A stretch of 42,538 nucleotides of DNA from Marinilabiliaceae bacterium (lineage in GTDB: Bacteria > Bacteroidota > Bacteroidia > Bacteroidales > Marinilabiliaceae). Where the stretch lies: the NCBI GenBank assembly GCA_016342595.1, contig JAEINY010000023.1, positions 1-42,538 of the forward strand. Direction: 5' to 3'. Shown here piece after piece: positions 1 to 8,482 of the stretch (position 1 is the stretch's first letter; the number at the start of each line of letters is the position of its first letter). The notes beneath the pieces were generated by a model. The model had not been told where the DNA came from and did not search any database. It saw only the letters and a program-made list of their open reading frames with translations. The position numbers were made by a program, and so were the translations under genes.

Positions 1-171
1 TTGGCTAAATAAATAGTATGTGTAGTACTTTCCGAATCGAAAATAATAATCATATACATAGTTACTTTCGAATTGTGATCAATAGATCTATAATTTTGCC
101 GAATCGATTGTTTTGCTCCACAAAAAATTTTAACATCCTTTCACTTTTACGATAAAATAAGTTTTAAACGA

Positions 172-209
172 AAAAGCTGCACAATCCCTAAAAAGGGTTG
201 CACAGCTTT
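172..209. terminator. Terminator-like hairpin
   Basis: AAAGCTG..CAATCCCT pairs with AGGGTTG..CAGCTTT around a four-base loop. On the minus strand the stem is followed by a T-rich run, so it resembles a rho-independent terminator in that direction. It could also end a plus-strand gene lying left of the window. No gene immediately precedes it on either strand inside the window. Confidence 0.45.
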
Positions 210-550
210 CAATTAACTGGTTTACTCCTTATTTCTTCACCACTTTTATGATCCTCTGATTTTTTCCCATTCCCATCCTTAAATTATAAGATAGAAACCG
301 TCAAAATCTCTGTTCCATAGGCTTTCTTCTAAGAACTATTCTGAAAGGTCATGCATCTCAAAAGGCACTTCACGTATCTTGCTAGACTTAGGGAGCAAAA
401 CAAATTTTTACCTGCAAATTACAACACACCATCTGAAATAACGGTAATATTACCGTGATGATTTCAAGAGAAGTAAGGCTGTTCAGGGCAGCATAAAATG
501 GCTATTGAAGTGTTATTTCGTCTTTGATTTGATCCAAAACCGGACCCTAA

Positions 551-623
551 TCGGACGTTTTTCGGTTAATCTTCGGTCCTTGTTCGGTTCTATACAACCG
601 AAGACCAACCGATAAAGGTCCGA
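551..623. repeat. Long imperfect inverted repeat (27-nt arms)
   Basis: Arms 551-577 and 597-623 are reverse complements at 23 of 27 positions by my hand alignment, with a 19-nt loop. Both arms carry the motifs CGGTT and CTTCGG or their complements. It could be the remnant of a mobile element end, a structured RNA or a REP-like palindrome. No coding region overlaps it convincingly. Confidence 0.6.
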
Positions 624-907
624 AGAAGCATCGAAGTGGGTACATTCCTGGTCCGTATCAAGGAGCAATGTTTTATTGCTCATCCGATAGCCATCGAATT
701 TGATTAGTAACTGTATTATATACCAAAATTTAATCTTTTTTAATCCATTTAATCTGTGGACAGAAAAAAGAACTGCAAGGCAGTACTATTCGTGATAATT
801 TGTGCCATTTTCGGTTATACTACTGGTGAAATCATGCCAAACTAATTGAAATTCCACATTTAGAGAACTCCTAACCTGGACAAGCCAGAAAAGTAAAACT
901 AAAATCT

Positions 908-998
908 ACCACAAAGGACTCAAAGTGCATCACAAAGGCACACCAATATTTATTTTTCTTTGTGTTCCTTTGTGACTTCCTTGGTGTTTCTTTGTGGT
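908..998. repeat. Palindromic CTTTGTG-rich element
   Basis: The left part begins ACCACAAAG and repeats CACAAAG. The right part carries CTTTGTG three times and ends CTTTGTGGT, so the ends are perfect 9-nt complements and the interior is partly complementary. It lies about 50 bp past the 3' end of the minus-strand lipoprotein gene and could act as a transcript end structure. It resembles short dispersed palindromes of Bacteroidota intergenic regions (recollection, not checked). Confidence 0.55.
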
Positions 999-1046
999 TC
1001 ACTTTAAACTTTTGCCAAATATGACACGAATATTACTGGTAAGACA

Positions 1047-1964
1047 CTAATTACTTATATAACTTTCAAAATCATAAACATGCAATTCAGGATCCCTATA
1101 TAGAAATTTCTCACTCGTTACATAACACTTATATGCATGCATTTGGCAGATGGTTTCAATTTGATTAAAGAGTAAATCAACTTCTATTTTTCTGATTTTA
1201 CCCGAAAAAAAATGGTTGCCGTCAAATCCTTCAAGTAAAATAAAAAATGGATGCATTAAATTACTATAGCCGGTTAGTATAACCGTTTGCTCATCAGGAA
1301 ACTTAAAGGCCTCAGTAATTAAACCTTCAACTGGATATTCGCTTATTTTTTCAGCATTATAATCACCTGGCTTTTTAGGCATCACATATACTGCTGTGCC
1401 CTTACTTATCCATTGTTTAGTAAACAGGTAGATATGATCTTCATTCACAAGCATTGATTCACAATCATAGTCCGTTTGGAATACTTCATTATAAGAATAA
1501 TCCACCTGATCTTCATAGCGAAATTTAATGGTATCAAGCTTAACAGCACCGTGTTCCAATGCTTCTTTTTCCAGGCGGAATATCCGTAAATTTTTCCGGT
1601 AGTTGGAGTTATTGCCAAAATCGCCCAAATAAATATAGTCCTCATCCTGCGCCACAGACTCCCAATCCTGCATCTTTAGTCCGGGAATTTTTTTCTTCTT
1701 AATAACTCTCCCTGTCAGGGGATCCACCCCATATAAAACAGGCTCTGAACTATCGCTTTGTAACCATAGTGTATCATTCCATACAATTGATCCTGAATTC
1801 TCATTCAATTCTGAGCCCAGTGTAACACTACTAAGTGGTTTAATTGCTGTAGTATGGCTATCTGCCAATTTTTCCTCTTCTGTTTTATTTTTACATCCTG
1901 TAATCAGAAAGCCAATGTAAAAGAACAGCAACCATTTAAAAAACAAGGTATTCAACTGGTACAT
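1047..1964 (-). CDS. Predicted lipoprotein of unknown function, possible beta-propeller
   Basis: The 305-residue product begins with a hydrophobic segment (about 8-20) ending in a lipobox, ITGC with Cys24, so it should be lipidated and exported. The acidic and lysine-rich stretch after the Cys is typical. The mature part has WNDTLWLQSD, DWESVAQDEDYIYLGDFGNN (about 101-120) and later blade-like strands, which suggests a WD/NHL-type or esterase-like beta-propeller. I recognise no catalytic signature. The start is an ATG at 1964 that supplies a complete signal peptide. It stands alone, with repetitive DNA on both sides, and no consensus promoter was found upstream. Function unknown; confidence is in the gene and lipidation only. 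Confidence 0.85.
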   Translation of the reverse strand: MYQLNTLFFKWLLFFYIGFLITGCKNKTEEEKLADSHTTAIKPLSSVTLGSELNENSGSIVWNDTLWLQSDSSEPVLYGVDPLTGRVIKKKKIPGLKMQDWESVAQDEDYIYLGDFGNNSNYRKNLRIFRLEKEALEHGAVKLDTIKFRYEDQVDYSYNEVFQTDYDCESMLVNEDHIYLFTKQWISKGTAVYVMPKKPGDYNAEKISEYPVEGLITEAFKFPDEQTVILTGYSNLMHPFFILLEGFDGNHFFSGKIRKIEVDLLFNQIETICQMHAYKCYVTSEKFLYRDPELHVYDFESYISN

Positions 1965-2457
1965 ATTATTAAAATTTATAACTTTTTCACTCGTATTCCA
2001 GGCTTCCTGGCCCGATTAGTAATATAAATCAATAAACGTAATATAAAAAGCCATTCTTGTCCTAAAGTACTGATAAAAGAGGAGATAATACTAAATGTAT
2101 CTCAAATCCGATAGGCATCGGATGATTGATAAAGCATTTTGCATATTACAAGTAGCCTGTCCCGAATTTACTTCGGGAGTAAATGCCGATACAAAATCAT
2201 TGAGCTATAATTTTTATCGTTCATTATGATTTGTAATCGGTATAACTATTAATCTCTTACCGCTTTCGGGGCTTATACCGTTTACTAATCAAAATGCGCC
2301 TTTAGTGCGTTTCACTTCTAAACGCCCTTTGATTATGTAACGGCATTATACCAGCGCAATTTGATATTTAATTGGTATTACAGCCACCAAAAGGGGTGTA
2401 GATGAAACCCTCAAAGTGGTTGCTTACCTTTTGAGTGGTGAACCCAAATGGATTTGT

Positions 2458-2603
2458 TATATAGTAGTTCAGCGAGGGCCGTTGTCCCTATTGACGCCAG
2501 GATAACATGTGCTTATCAGCTGGAACTTGAATTATAATATCGAATGATAATCAACGAATATTGAACATTGCAACTACAACTTGAAATCTTGTTATATGAA
2601 AGT
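2458..2603 (+). repeat. 146-bp direct repeat, copy 1
   Basis: The sequence is identical base for base to 3073-3218, offset 615 bp. It starts TATATAGTAGTTCAGC and ends GTTATATGAAAGT. Copy 1 ends exactly at the codon where similarity to a MarR wing begins (2604), which suggests it inserted into, or replaced the front of, a regulator gene. No transposase is encoded, and the unit could be a non-autonomous repeat. Confidence 0.85.
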
Positions 2604-2798
2604 CCGGTGGATCGACGCCATTACTTACTCAGTTTAACTAAGAAAGGGCTTATTGTTTACGACGAACTATCACCCGTTGCTGCGCGCATTATTGCCATGT
2701 CATCCAGTGATATCCATGATGCGGAACTACAATTGGCACTTAAAACATTAAAAAGTATCAATCAGAACCTCAAGAGAATGGTGGAGCAAACAGATTAG
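2568..2798 (+). pseudogene. 5'-truncated MarR-family regulator fragment
   Basis: The open frame is 76 codons, but only the part from about residue 13 (2604) looks like a protein family. DRRHYLLSLTKKG at 14-26 is the beta-wing signature of MarR winged-helix regulators, followed by the C-terminal dimerisation helices. The DNA-recognition helix and N-terminal helix are missing. The first 12 codons lie inside the 146-bp repeat copy, so the apparent ATG is contributed by the repeat. MarR proteins are normally about 140-160 residues. I judge it a remnant; a translated stub could exist but should not bind DNA normally. Confidence 0.65.
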
Positions 2799-2863
2799 TG
2801 CTTCAAATTCTAAATTCAAGTAATTATTTTACTTTGCTTCCAATCAAATAAATTTTTTCTTTA

Positions 2864-2963
2864 AACCGCGAATTACCCTAATTAAACGAATTATTAAAAT
2901 TTCTGGTAATTAACGTTTTCCGGCGGAAAACAAATTCGTGTAATTCGTTAAATTCGTGGTTCC
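2864..2963. repeat. Palindromic interspersed element with central hairpin
   Basis: The left arm 2864-2892 (AACCGCGAATTA...) and right arm 2933-2963 (AATTCGTG...TCGTGGTT) are imperfect inverted copies. Between them lies a hairpin, GTTTTCCGGCGGAAAAC, at 2915-2931. The right arm and hairpin resemble the 71-nt element at 11918-11988, so this is probably a fuller member of the same dispersed family. Confidence 0.55.
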
Positions 2964-3072
2964 ATTAAAAAAAACTGCGAAGCAGTTGATATAGTGTAAT
3001 TAGGTGTTTCGGTCTTGTTATTATGTCGAATCCAGTGATGAAATCCGTGTTAATCTGTGGATAAAAAAGAGC

Positions 3073-3218
3073 TATATAGTAGTTCAGCGAGGGCCGTTGT
3101 CCCTATTGACGCCAGGATAACATGTGCTTATCAGCTGGAACTTGAATTATAATATCGAATGATAATCAACGAATATTGAACATTGCAACTACAACTTGAA
3201 ATCTTGTTATATGAAAGT
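3073..3218 (+). repeat. 146-bp direct repeat, copy 2
   Basis: Identical to 2458-2603. Directly at its end, 3216-3257 begins a diverged third copy of the unit's first 42 nt (34 of 42 identical by hand alignment: AGTTCAGC..TGGATAACA). The units are therefore head-to-tail, and the third is truncated or older. Confidence 0.85.
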
Positions 3219-3663
3219 TCAGCCATGGCCTTGGACCATATTGAAGCCTGGATAACAGTCCGACCTATCTAATATTAGGCAAAGAAGGTTAGAATCAGGA
3301 AAGCCGGAGATGGAAGCCTAGATACGCGGAAGCAACGCAGAAGGCCACAAAGGCTGTTTCGCTTCGCTAAACGGAGTTCACAGAGCCCGATTATTATCGC
3401 GCTTCAATACTTGATCAACCATTGGCATGATAACGAAAGAAAATCTGTTAAATCCATGTAATCTGTGGACAAAAAAAATCGCGTTAATTCGTGGATAGGA
3501 AAAGCTTGTTATATGATAGATTTTAGCAGAAAAAGGGAACCACAAATGACGCCAATGATCGCAAATCAATGGCATCCTAAACATTATTTTCAAATCAACT
3601 ATAATCGACATTAATTGTAGTTTAGAGTTTATCTTGGGTGATAAGGGGTTTACTTTTAGCGTA

Positions 3664-3780
3664 ATGAAACTAAATTTTAGCTATTTATTGACAGCAGCGG
3701 CATTTTTTGTTTACGTTTTTTTGCTGGAGAATTGGAGCGAAGCGGAATTAAAAATCAGCGGAGCTAAAGCGCTTAAATGA
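3664..3780 (+). CDS. Possible 38-residue peptide, doubtful
   Basis: An ATG frame encodes MKLNFSYLLTAAAFFVYVF followed by a short polar tail with SEAELKISG. The hydrophobic segment resembles a signal or membrane peptide. There is no family I recognise, no clear ribosome binding site and the surroundings are repetitive, so this may be chance. Listed because it is too short to be noticed otherwise. Confidence 0.15.
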   Translation: MKLNFSYLLTAAAFFVYVFLLENWSEAELKISGAKALK

Positions 3781-3887
3781 AATGCATTTCTATTTAGGGC
3801 AACAATGTCTCAAAATCAAATGTTATCATCTGATTTTCTGAGGAAACTCCAACTAACTGAAATTCATACTGCAATCCTCAAACGCAA

Positions 3888-3920
3888 AAGACCTCAAGGT
3901 TTTGGAAACCTTGAGGTCTT
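3888..3920 (-). terminator. Rho-independent terminator after the beta-helix gene
   Basis: A perfect 15-bp stem (AAGACCTCAAGGTTT / AAACCTTGAGGTCTT) with a 3-nt loop lies 22 bp past the stop codon of the minus-strand gene ending at 3943. Read on the minus strand, the stem ends in TCTTTTG, a short T run. It is the likely end of the transcript carrying the beta-helix gene. Confidence 0.85.
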
Positions 3921-3942
3921 AATTACTTATTATTGCTTCAAA

Positions 3943-6900
3943 TTAATTAATCTGGAGTTTTTCTACTGTCACATCAGTCTCAAGACGATCTGATCCTTTT
4001 TTTAATAGTATAGTGTATTTTCCGCCATTGAACTGGCCTAAATTTAACACTAATGTATTTCGACCTTTCTCAATGCTATTATTAGTTTCCTCATAAACCA
4101 CCTTTCCACTACTATCAACGACTTCAATATCGATATCCCCATCATCCGGGGAATAACACTCAATGCTAAACAAATCAAGAGTTACTTTTGGTTGGGATGA
4201 AATAATTGAAAACGACTGAAGCTGCTCGACCTTCATAAATTGAACATTAAGGGAACTTTCACCATCGTATAAACTAACTCGATAAGAACCTGGCTTTAAA
4301 GACTCAACATTCACTGCACCACTATTTTCACCTACTGTAGCAGAAAAACTATCATTTAATACGCTGTTTCCGTTTCCATCAAAAAACTCCACATTCACAT
4401 CTACAACCTTAGGTGAATAATACTCAACATTAAAACTTGTCACAGACTCCTCTGTGTAATCAATGATTTCGAGTTTTCGAACAGGTTCTACTTTTGGCTT
4501 CACAACAGTACAATCAATAGACGATTGACCGTAAGAAATTCGCGCCACATAGGTTCCCTCAGGGTATTCTGAAAGCGCGATATCAACCTTATTTTGTTCA
4601 CCAATGATGGCGGCCTCGTCTTTACTGAGCAAAACAACATTCGATGTATTCAACAAAGTAACTTTAACGAATCCGTTTAGAGGCGAATAAAATTCTACAA
4701 CCACTGCATCTGTAGAACTATCATACAAACATTTAAGTATTTCCAAGTCACGTGGAGGATCTTCCTTTGTCACATCACAGGAAATAGTATTTACACCATC
4801 ACTGATTTGTGTGGTATACAAACCAGCAGGTTCACCGCTCAGATCAACTTCAAAATTATTTTCTTCCCCTGCCGTAGCCGTTAAGCTTCCAGACCTTACC
4901 TTCACTTCACTACTATTAATGACAGCATAAGTTAAGCTGGTTATCTCAGGCGTATGGTAAGTAACCGTGTAGCTGTTGGTTATTGTAGCCGGTGAACAAG
5001 CTACAATTTCAAATGGACGGGGCGTATCTTCTTTGGTCACCTCACAGGAAATAGTATTTACACCATCATTGATTTGTGTTGTATACAAACCAGCAGGTTC
5101 ACCGCTCAGATCCACTTCAAAACTATTTTCTTCTCCTGCCGAAGCCGTTAAACTTCCAGACCTTACCTCCACTTCACTACTATTAATAACAGAATAAGTT
5201 AAGCTGGCTATATCAGGCGTATGGTAAGTAACCGTGTAGCTGTTGGTTATTGTAGCCGGTGAACAAGCTACAATTTCAAATGGACGGGGCGCATCTTCTT
5301 TAGTCACCTCACAAGAGATAGTATTTACACCATCACTGATTTGTGTTGTATACAAGCCAGCAGATTGACCGCTCAGGTCTACTTCAAAACTATTTTCTTC
5401 TCCTGCCGTGGCCATTAAGCTTCCGGACCTTACCTCTACGTCATTACTATTAATAACAGCATAAGTTAAGCTGGTTATTTCAGGCGTAAAGTAAGTAACC
5501 GTATAACTATCGATTGTTGTAGCCGGTGAACAACTAACCAATTCCAGTGTTGGCAACGTCTTTTCATAAACAAAAGACTCACTATCCTTAACTCCGTCAC
5601 ACTCCAACTGCACTGAATAGTTTCCAGATAGGCAACCCGGACATTCAACACTAATATCCCATATAAAACCTGAGCTTACATTATATAAAGAGTCAACCTG
5701 ATCGCCTTGCTGTGTAAAGAATTTTGCAATTACCGGAGATCTAAGTTGCGAAGTCTTTGTGAAAGTAACTGCCACCTCTCCTTCTGTCGTTTCCGGATCA
5801 ACACCGTCAATGGTAATTGTCCCCTCAGAGGCTTTCAACTTTTCAGATTTAATCACATAGGTATTAAATTCATGCGGGGTATGTTTAACCTCGTTACGTA
5901 AATCATTTCCAATTACCGGTGTTACATCAGTTAAGCCTGTAGGAACCCTCACTGTTCCCCCTTCATAAGTACCGGATGCTATAGGTTCAGAAAAGTAAAC
6001 CTTACTATTTTCATCATAAACATGCTGTGCGTCGTAAATAGAATAGACATCACCAGGCTCTACAATGGAAAGCAAGTTCACATCAACATAACCAATTCCT
6101 TGCCAATCATACACAACCATTCCAGCCCAGTCATTACCATCCTGATATTTAATAAAATACTCCACTCCCTGGGGGATTTCATTTGAGAAGGAGCTTCGCC
6201 CATCAAAATTATATTTTGATTTCCACTCTTCCCACCCTAAAGCACTCATAAAATCGTTCCGGGAACCAGTATAGTAATAGTCGTTTTCATTCCAATTATA
6301 AGTTGTCAAATCTTCAGTACCATGAGCCAATTCTGTTAGCCAATAACTTTTTGCGTAAATGACATTCTTTCGTAACTCTAAGTTTTCAGCATACCTGACC
6401 AATAAACTGGTCTTACCACCAATAGCATAATTACCTATTGCTTTGATGTTTTTATTCGCCTGCTCATAATAACCAATACGAATACTATTACCACGGTCGT
6501 TCCTGCTCAAAAAAGTATGATTATTTAATAGCTCTATACCGTCCATTGGCCGGAGTCCCCCCACAAAAATATTATTCTCTACAGCCCCGGCTTCGGAAGG
6601 AGAACCTGACTCAAAGATGATATTATCATTTATATGAATATTAGAGATGGACGTACCCTTTGTAACATATACATGAAATCCCTTATTAAAATTCGAAAAG
6701 ATGATATTATTCGTAATAAATGTCTCCATGGCGGGATCTCCATTTTGAACATACAGGCCATAGGCATGACTCCGATCCGGAGCATCCCACCCATTGTAGA
6801 AAATCAAGTTTCCATGTATGTTGGCATTACCTGCAAAAGCCCCAATCCCATTGGAATGATTATCATGGATAATATTATTTTTAATGGTGTAATTATGAGC

Positions 6901-7368
6901 TGCTACCATGATTCCTGATTTTCCTTGTGGCATCGGTGGAAAGCTCCCTTCATAATCAGTATATCTTACTGTATTACTATTGGTTATAACTAACCCTTCA
7001 ATGGTCACATACCCACCTCCTTCGGGTTGGATATAAATGACAGCAGGTTTATCGTCACCTGTATTCCCATCAATTATAACACGATCATCCTGATAATTAG
7101 TAAGAACCACATTATTATTTTCATCTCCCCCAAACCAGACATGAATATCAATAACATAAGTCCCGGCATGAATATACACAGTGTCTCCCCCCCGGGGATG
7201 AACCTGGTTGCTCCTGTCAAATGCATACTCAATACTCCAGGGTTTTTCAAGCGAACCATCTCCGGAAGAAGTACCGGATTTTGTGACATGGTAGCCCTTA
7301 CCATATGAAAAAACACAGAAAAACATTACCACTACAATCAAGGAAAAACTATTTCTTGCCATAATCAT
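3943..7368 (-). CDS. Secreted parallel beta-helix protein with C-terminal tandem Ig-like/sorting-domain-like repeats
   Basis: About 1141 residues. A signal peptide (SFSLIVVVMFFCVFSYG) is followed by GKGYHVTKSGTSSGDGSLEKP, a typical opening of DUF1565/right-handed beta-helix proteins, and N-rich rungs with NNIIHDN, GNLIFYN and NNIIFSN to about residue 400. From about 605 to the end are six units of roughly 89 residues. Three (about 605-871) are nearly identical; three are diverged. Each contains SLTY.VINS..V-type strands and an AGLY.T/GSYRV/GKYTI turn like T9SS type A sorting domains. Such proteins are often polysaccharide-binding or lyase-like, but I see no lyase catalytic motif. I chose the ATG at 7368; a GTG lies at 7380 and another ATG at 7362. 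It is the last gene of the locus, 149 bp after the SGNH gene. Confidence 0.85.
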   Translation of the reverse strand: MIMARNSFSLIVVVMFFCVFSYGKGYHVTKSGTSSGDGSLEKPWSIEYAFDRSNQVHPRGGDTVYIHAGTYVIDIHVWFGGDENNNVVLTNYQDDRVIIDGNTGDDKPAVIYIQPEGGGYVTIEGLVITNSNTVRYTDYEGSFPPMPQGKSGIMVAAHNYTIKNNIIHDNHSNGIGAFAGNANIHGNLIFYNGWDAPDRSHAYGLYVQNGDPAMETFITNNIIFSNFNKGFHVYVTKGTSISNIHINDNIIFESGSPSEAGAVENNIFVGGLRPMDGIELLNNHTFLSRNDRGNSIRIGYYEQANKNIKAIGNYAIGGKTSLLVRYAENLELRKNVIYAKSYWLTELAHGTEDLTTYNWNENDYYYTGSRNDFMSALGWEEWKSKYNFDGRSSFSNEIPQGVEYFIKYQDGNDWAGMVVYDWQGIGYVDVNLLSIVEPGDVYSIYDAQHVYDENSKVYFSEPIASGTYEGGTVRVPTGLTDVTPVIGNDLRNEVKHTPHEFNTYVIKSEKLKASEGTITIDGVDPETTEGEVAVTFTKTSQLRSPVIAKFFTQQGDQVDSLYNVSSGFIWDISVECPGCLSGNYSVQLECDGVKDSESFVYEKTLPTLELVSCSPATTIDSYTVTYFTPEITSLTYAVINSNDVEVRSGSLMATAGEENSFEVDLSGQSAGLYTTQISDGVNTISCEVTKEDAPRPFEIVACSPATITNSYTVTYHTPDIASLTYSVINSSEVEVRSGSLTASAGEENSFEVDLSGEPAGLYTTQINDGVNTISCEVTKEDTPRPFEIVACSPATITNSYTVTYHTPEITSLTYAVINSSEVKVRSGSLTATAGEENNFEVDLSGEPAGLYTTQISDGVNTISCDVTKEDPPRDLEILKCLYDSSTDAVVVEFYSPLNGFVKVTLLNTSNVVLLSKDEAAIIGEQNKVDIALSEYPEGTYVARISYGQSSIDCTVVKPKVEPVRKLEIIDYTEESVTSFNVEYYSPKVVDVNVEFFDGNGNSVLNDSFSATVGENSGAVNVESLKPGSYRVSLYDGESSLNVQFMKVEQLQSFSIISSQPKVTLDLFSIECYSPDDGDIDIEVVDSSGKVVYEETNNSIEKGRNTLVLNLGQFNGGKYTILLKKGSDRLETDVTVEKLQIN
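4756..5556 (-). repeat. Three tandem 267-bp coding repeats
   Basis: Within the beta-helix gene, a 267-bp (89-codon) unit occurs three times in tandem. The landmark GTCAC..CACA(G/A)GA(A/G)ATAGTATTTAC falls at 4769, 5036 and 5303, exactly 267 bp apart. Copies differ at few positions, in contrast to the flanking diverged units, which points to recent duplication or gene conversion and makes copy-number change by recombination likely. Confidence 0.85.
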
Positions 7369-7517
7369 CAATTTAATCACACATTACAACCTTTTTATCA
7401 AAAAGTTACCTCAACCCCACATTGGCGGAATGACGAAAAGACAATGCAAATCGGAAATAGTCATTCCCTTGAGACAGTAATGCTCAATTTAATAACTTTT
7501 TAAAGTTTGGGCAAGAG

Positions 7518-8471
7518 TTAAAGCGCCTTATTTAATTCACGCTTAATCACCAGAGATATTTGAAGGGCCCCTTTTTCATTTAAGTGAATAAGGTCAGAGA
7601 ACCAATCATTTTCAGCTGTGTGAGTCAAATTTATATAACGACAGTGCGGTAAGCTCGCTAGATCCTTCATTTTTTCCTTATAATAATTCCTATAAGATTC
7701 CGGTATTTCTTCATAAAGTTCCTTTGAAACAGGCATTCCAACAGCGACCAACTCAATATTCCGTTCCTGACATAAGCGGGCAATAGAGTCCAGATACTGA
7801 TAATTTACCGGACTAATTTTTTCATCACGTCGATCCTCCGGAAAATACTTGGATACATACCGCTTAGGATCCATTCGTCTTCGCCCCACCTGACGTTGGT
7901 TAAAGGAACTATTTTTTTGAAAGCCTCCAATATGCAATAAGCTTTCAATATCACAATTCTTTTTATCTTGCTTCATCCATCTTGAAAAAAAAGCATAGTT
8001 GGGAAAAATACGATTTCGGATGTAAACTTCTAAATATGAAAAGTAATCGACATCAAATTGCTTTAAATCCTGCAGAGTGATCATTTTTTTTAGGAAAGAC
8101 AGTCGGGTAAACATCTCAACAACCATTGGTTTATTGCTATTGAATACCTTATCCTGATTTGGCAGTTCCTGAAGCGAACATGAGATAACAACTTTTCGAA
8201 GAGAAGCATGTTTGTCCGGAAGAATATCCCGGAGTTTGAAAAAGGAAATCACAATTGGCTCAGCCGCTAAACCGATATTTTCAGATTTTGGTATATGTTC
8301 AGGATCTAAACCTAAGGTAACCAAGGAGCTTCCGGTAATTAAGATCTCTGTCGTATCTTTAAGTGCAAATCCATACCTGACAATCAAGTAATTGTTCATT
8401 TTATAACTTCCAATGGATAATGCTCCGAATAAAAACAACAGAAGCAGTGATTTAGATAAAAGGGCTTTCAT
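7518..8471 (-). CDS. SGNH-fold hydrolase/acyltransferase partner of the MBOAT protein
   Basis: About 317 residues from the ATG at 8471, which lies 11 bp after the MBOAT stop; an ATG at 8564 would overlap the MBOAT gene by 82 bp and spoil the N-terminal membrane segment. One membrane segment (LLSKSLLLLFLFGALSIG) anchors it. ITGSSLVTLGLDP places the SGNH block I serine near residues 47-49, and DLIH near 293-296 is the block V Asp-x-x-His pair. MBOAT plus SGNH pairs (AlgI with AlgJ/AlgX, PatA/PatB, DltB/DltD) O-acetylate or otherwise acylate surface polymers. Here it probably completes acyl transfer to the exported polysaccharide. The substrate is inferred only from neighbourhood. Confidence 0.75.
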   Translation of the reverse strand: MKALLSKSLLLLFLFGALSIGSYKMNNYLIVRYGFALKDTTEILITGSSLVTLGLDPEHIPKSENIGLAAEPIVISFFKLRDILPDKHASLRKVVISCSLQELPNQDKVFNSNKPMVVEMFTRLSFLKKMITLQDLKQFDVDYFSYLEVYIRNRIFPNYAFFSRWMKQDKKNCDIESLLHIGGFQKNSSFNQRQVGRRRMDPKRYVSKYFPEDRRDEKISPVNYQYLDSIARLCQERNIELVAVGMPVSKELYEEIPESYRNYYKEKMKDLASLPHCRYINLTHTAENDWFSDLIHLNEKGALQISLVIKRELNKAL

Positions 8472-8482
8472 CAATTTATCTT

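Larger units (their letters stand above)
1..1046. other. Intergenic region without a recognisable gene, rich in hairpins
   Basis: I see no convincing coding region here. The stretch holds a strong hairpin at 172-209, a long imperfect inverted repeat at 551-623, a small hairpin at 663-681 (GAGCAAT/ATTGCTC), a short interspersed repeat copy at 739-770 and a palindromic CTTTGTG-rich element at 908-998. The 15-mer ATCCGATAGCCATCG at 682-696 recurs with one change at 2106-2120. The region looks like repeat-laden intergenic DNA at the edge of the polysaccharide locus. Confidence 0.6.
1965..3942. other. Gene-poor region with repeats and a truncated regulator
   Basis: Apart from a MarR fragment there is no credible gene. 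The region contains a hairpin TCCCGAA/TTCGGGA at 2160-2178, CGGTATA/TATACCG at 2238-2280, and a loose inverted repeat around TAATCAAA...TTTGATTA at about 2287-2336. It also holds the two 146-bp direct repeats, a palindromic interspersed element at 2864-2963, a small hairpin AACTGC/GCAGTT at 2972-2986 and further repeat copies at 3041-3069 and 3441-3500. CTTGTTATAT-type junctions recur near 2455, 3203 and 3506. It looks like decayed sequence colonised by small repeats. Confidence 0.6.

Noticed and set aside
3378..3611. 77-codon minus-strand open frame
   Set aside because: It lies in repeat-rich intergenic DNA, crosses interspersed repeat copies and its translation has no recognisable domain.
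3805..3993. 62-codon plus-strand open frame
   Set aside because: It runs through the terminator hairpin at 3888-3920 and into the 3' end of the beta-helix gene on the other strand, so it is a chance frame.
4756..5556. CRISPR-like or other non-coding tandem array
   Set aside because: The 267-bp units are in frame and translate to near-identical 89-residue domains, so this is a coding repeat.
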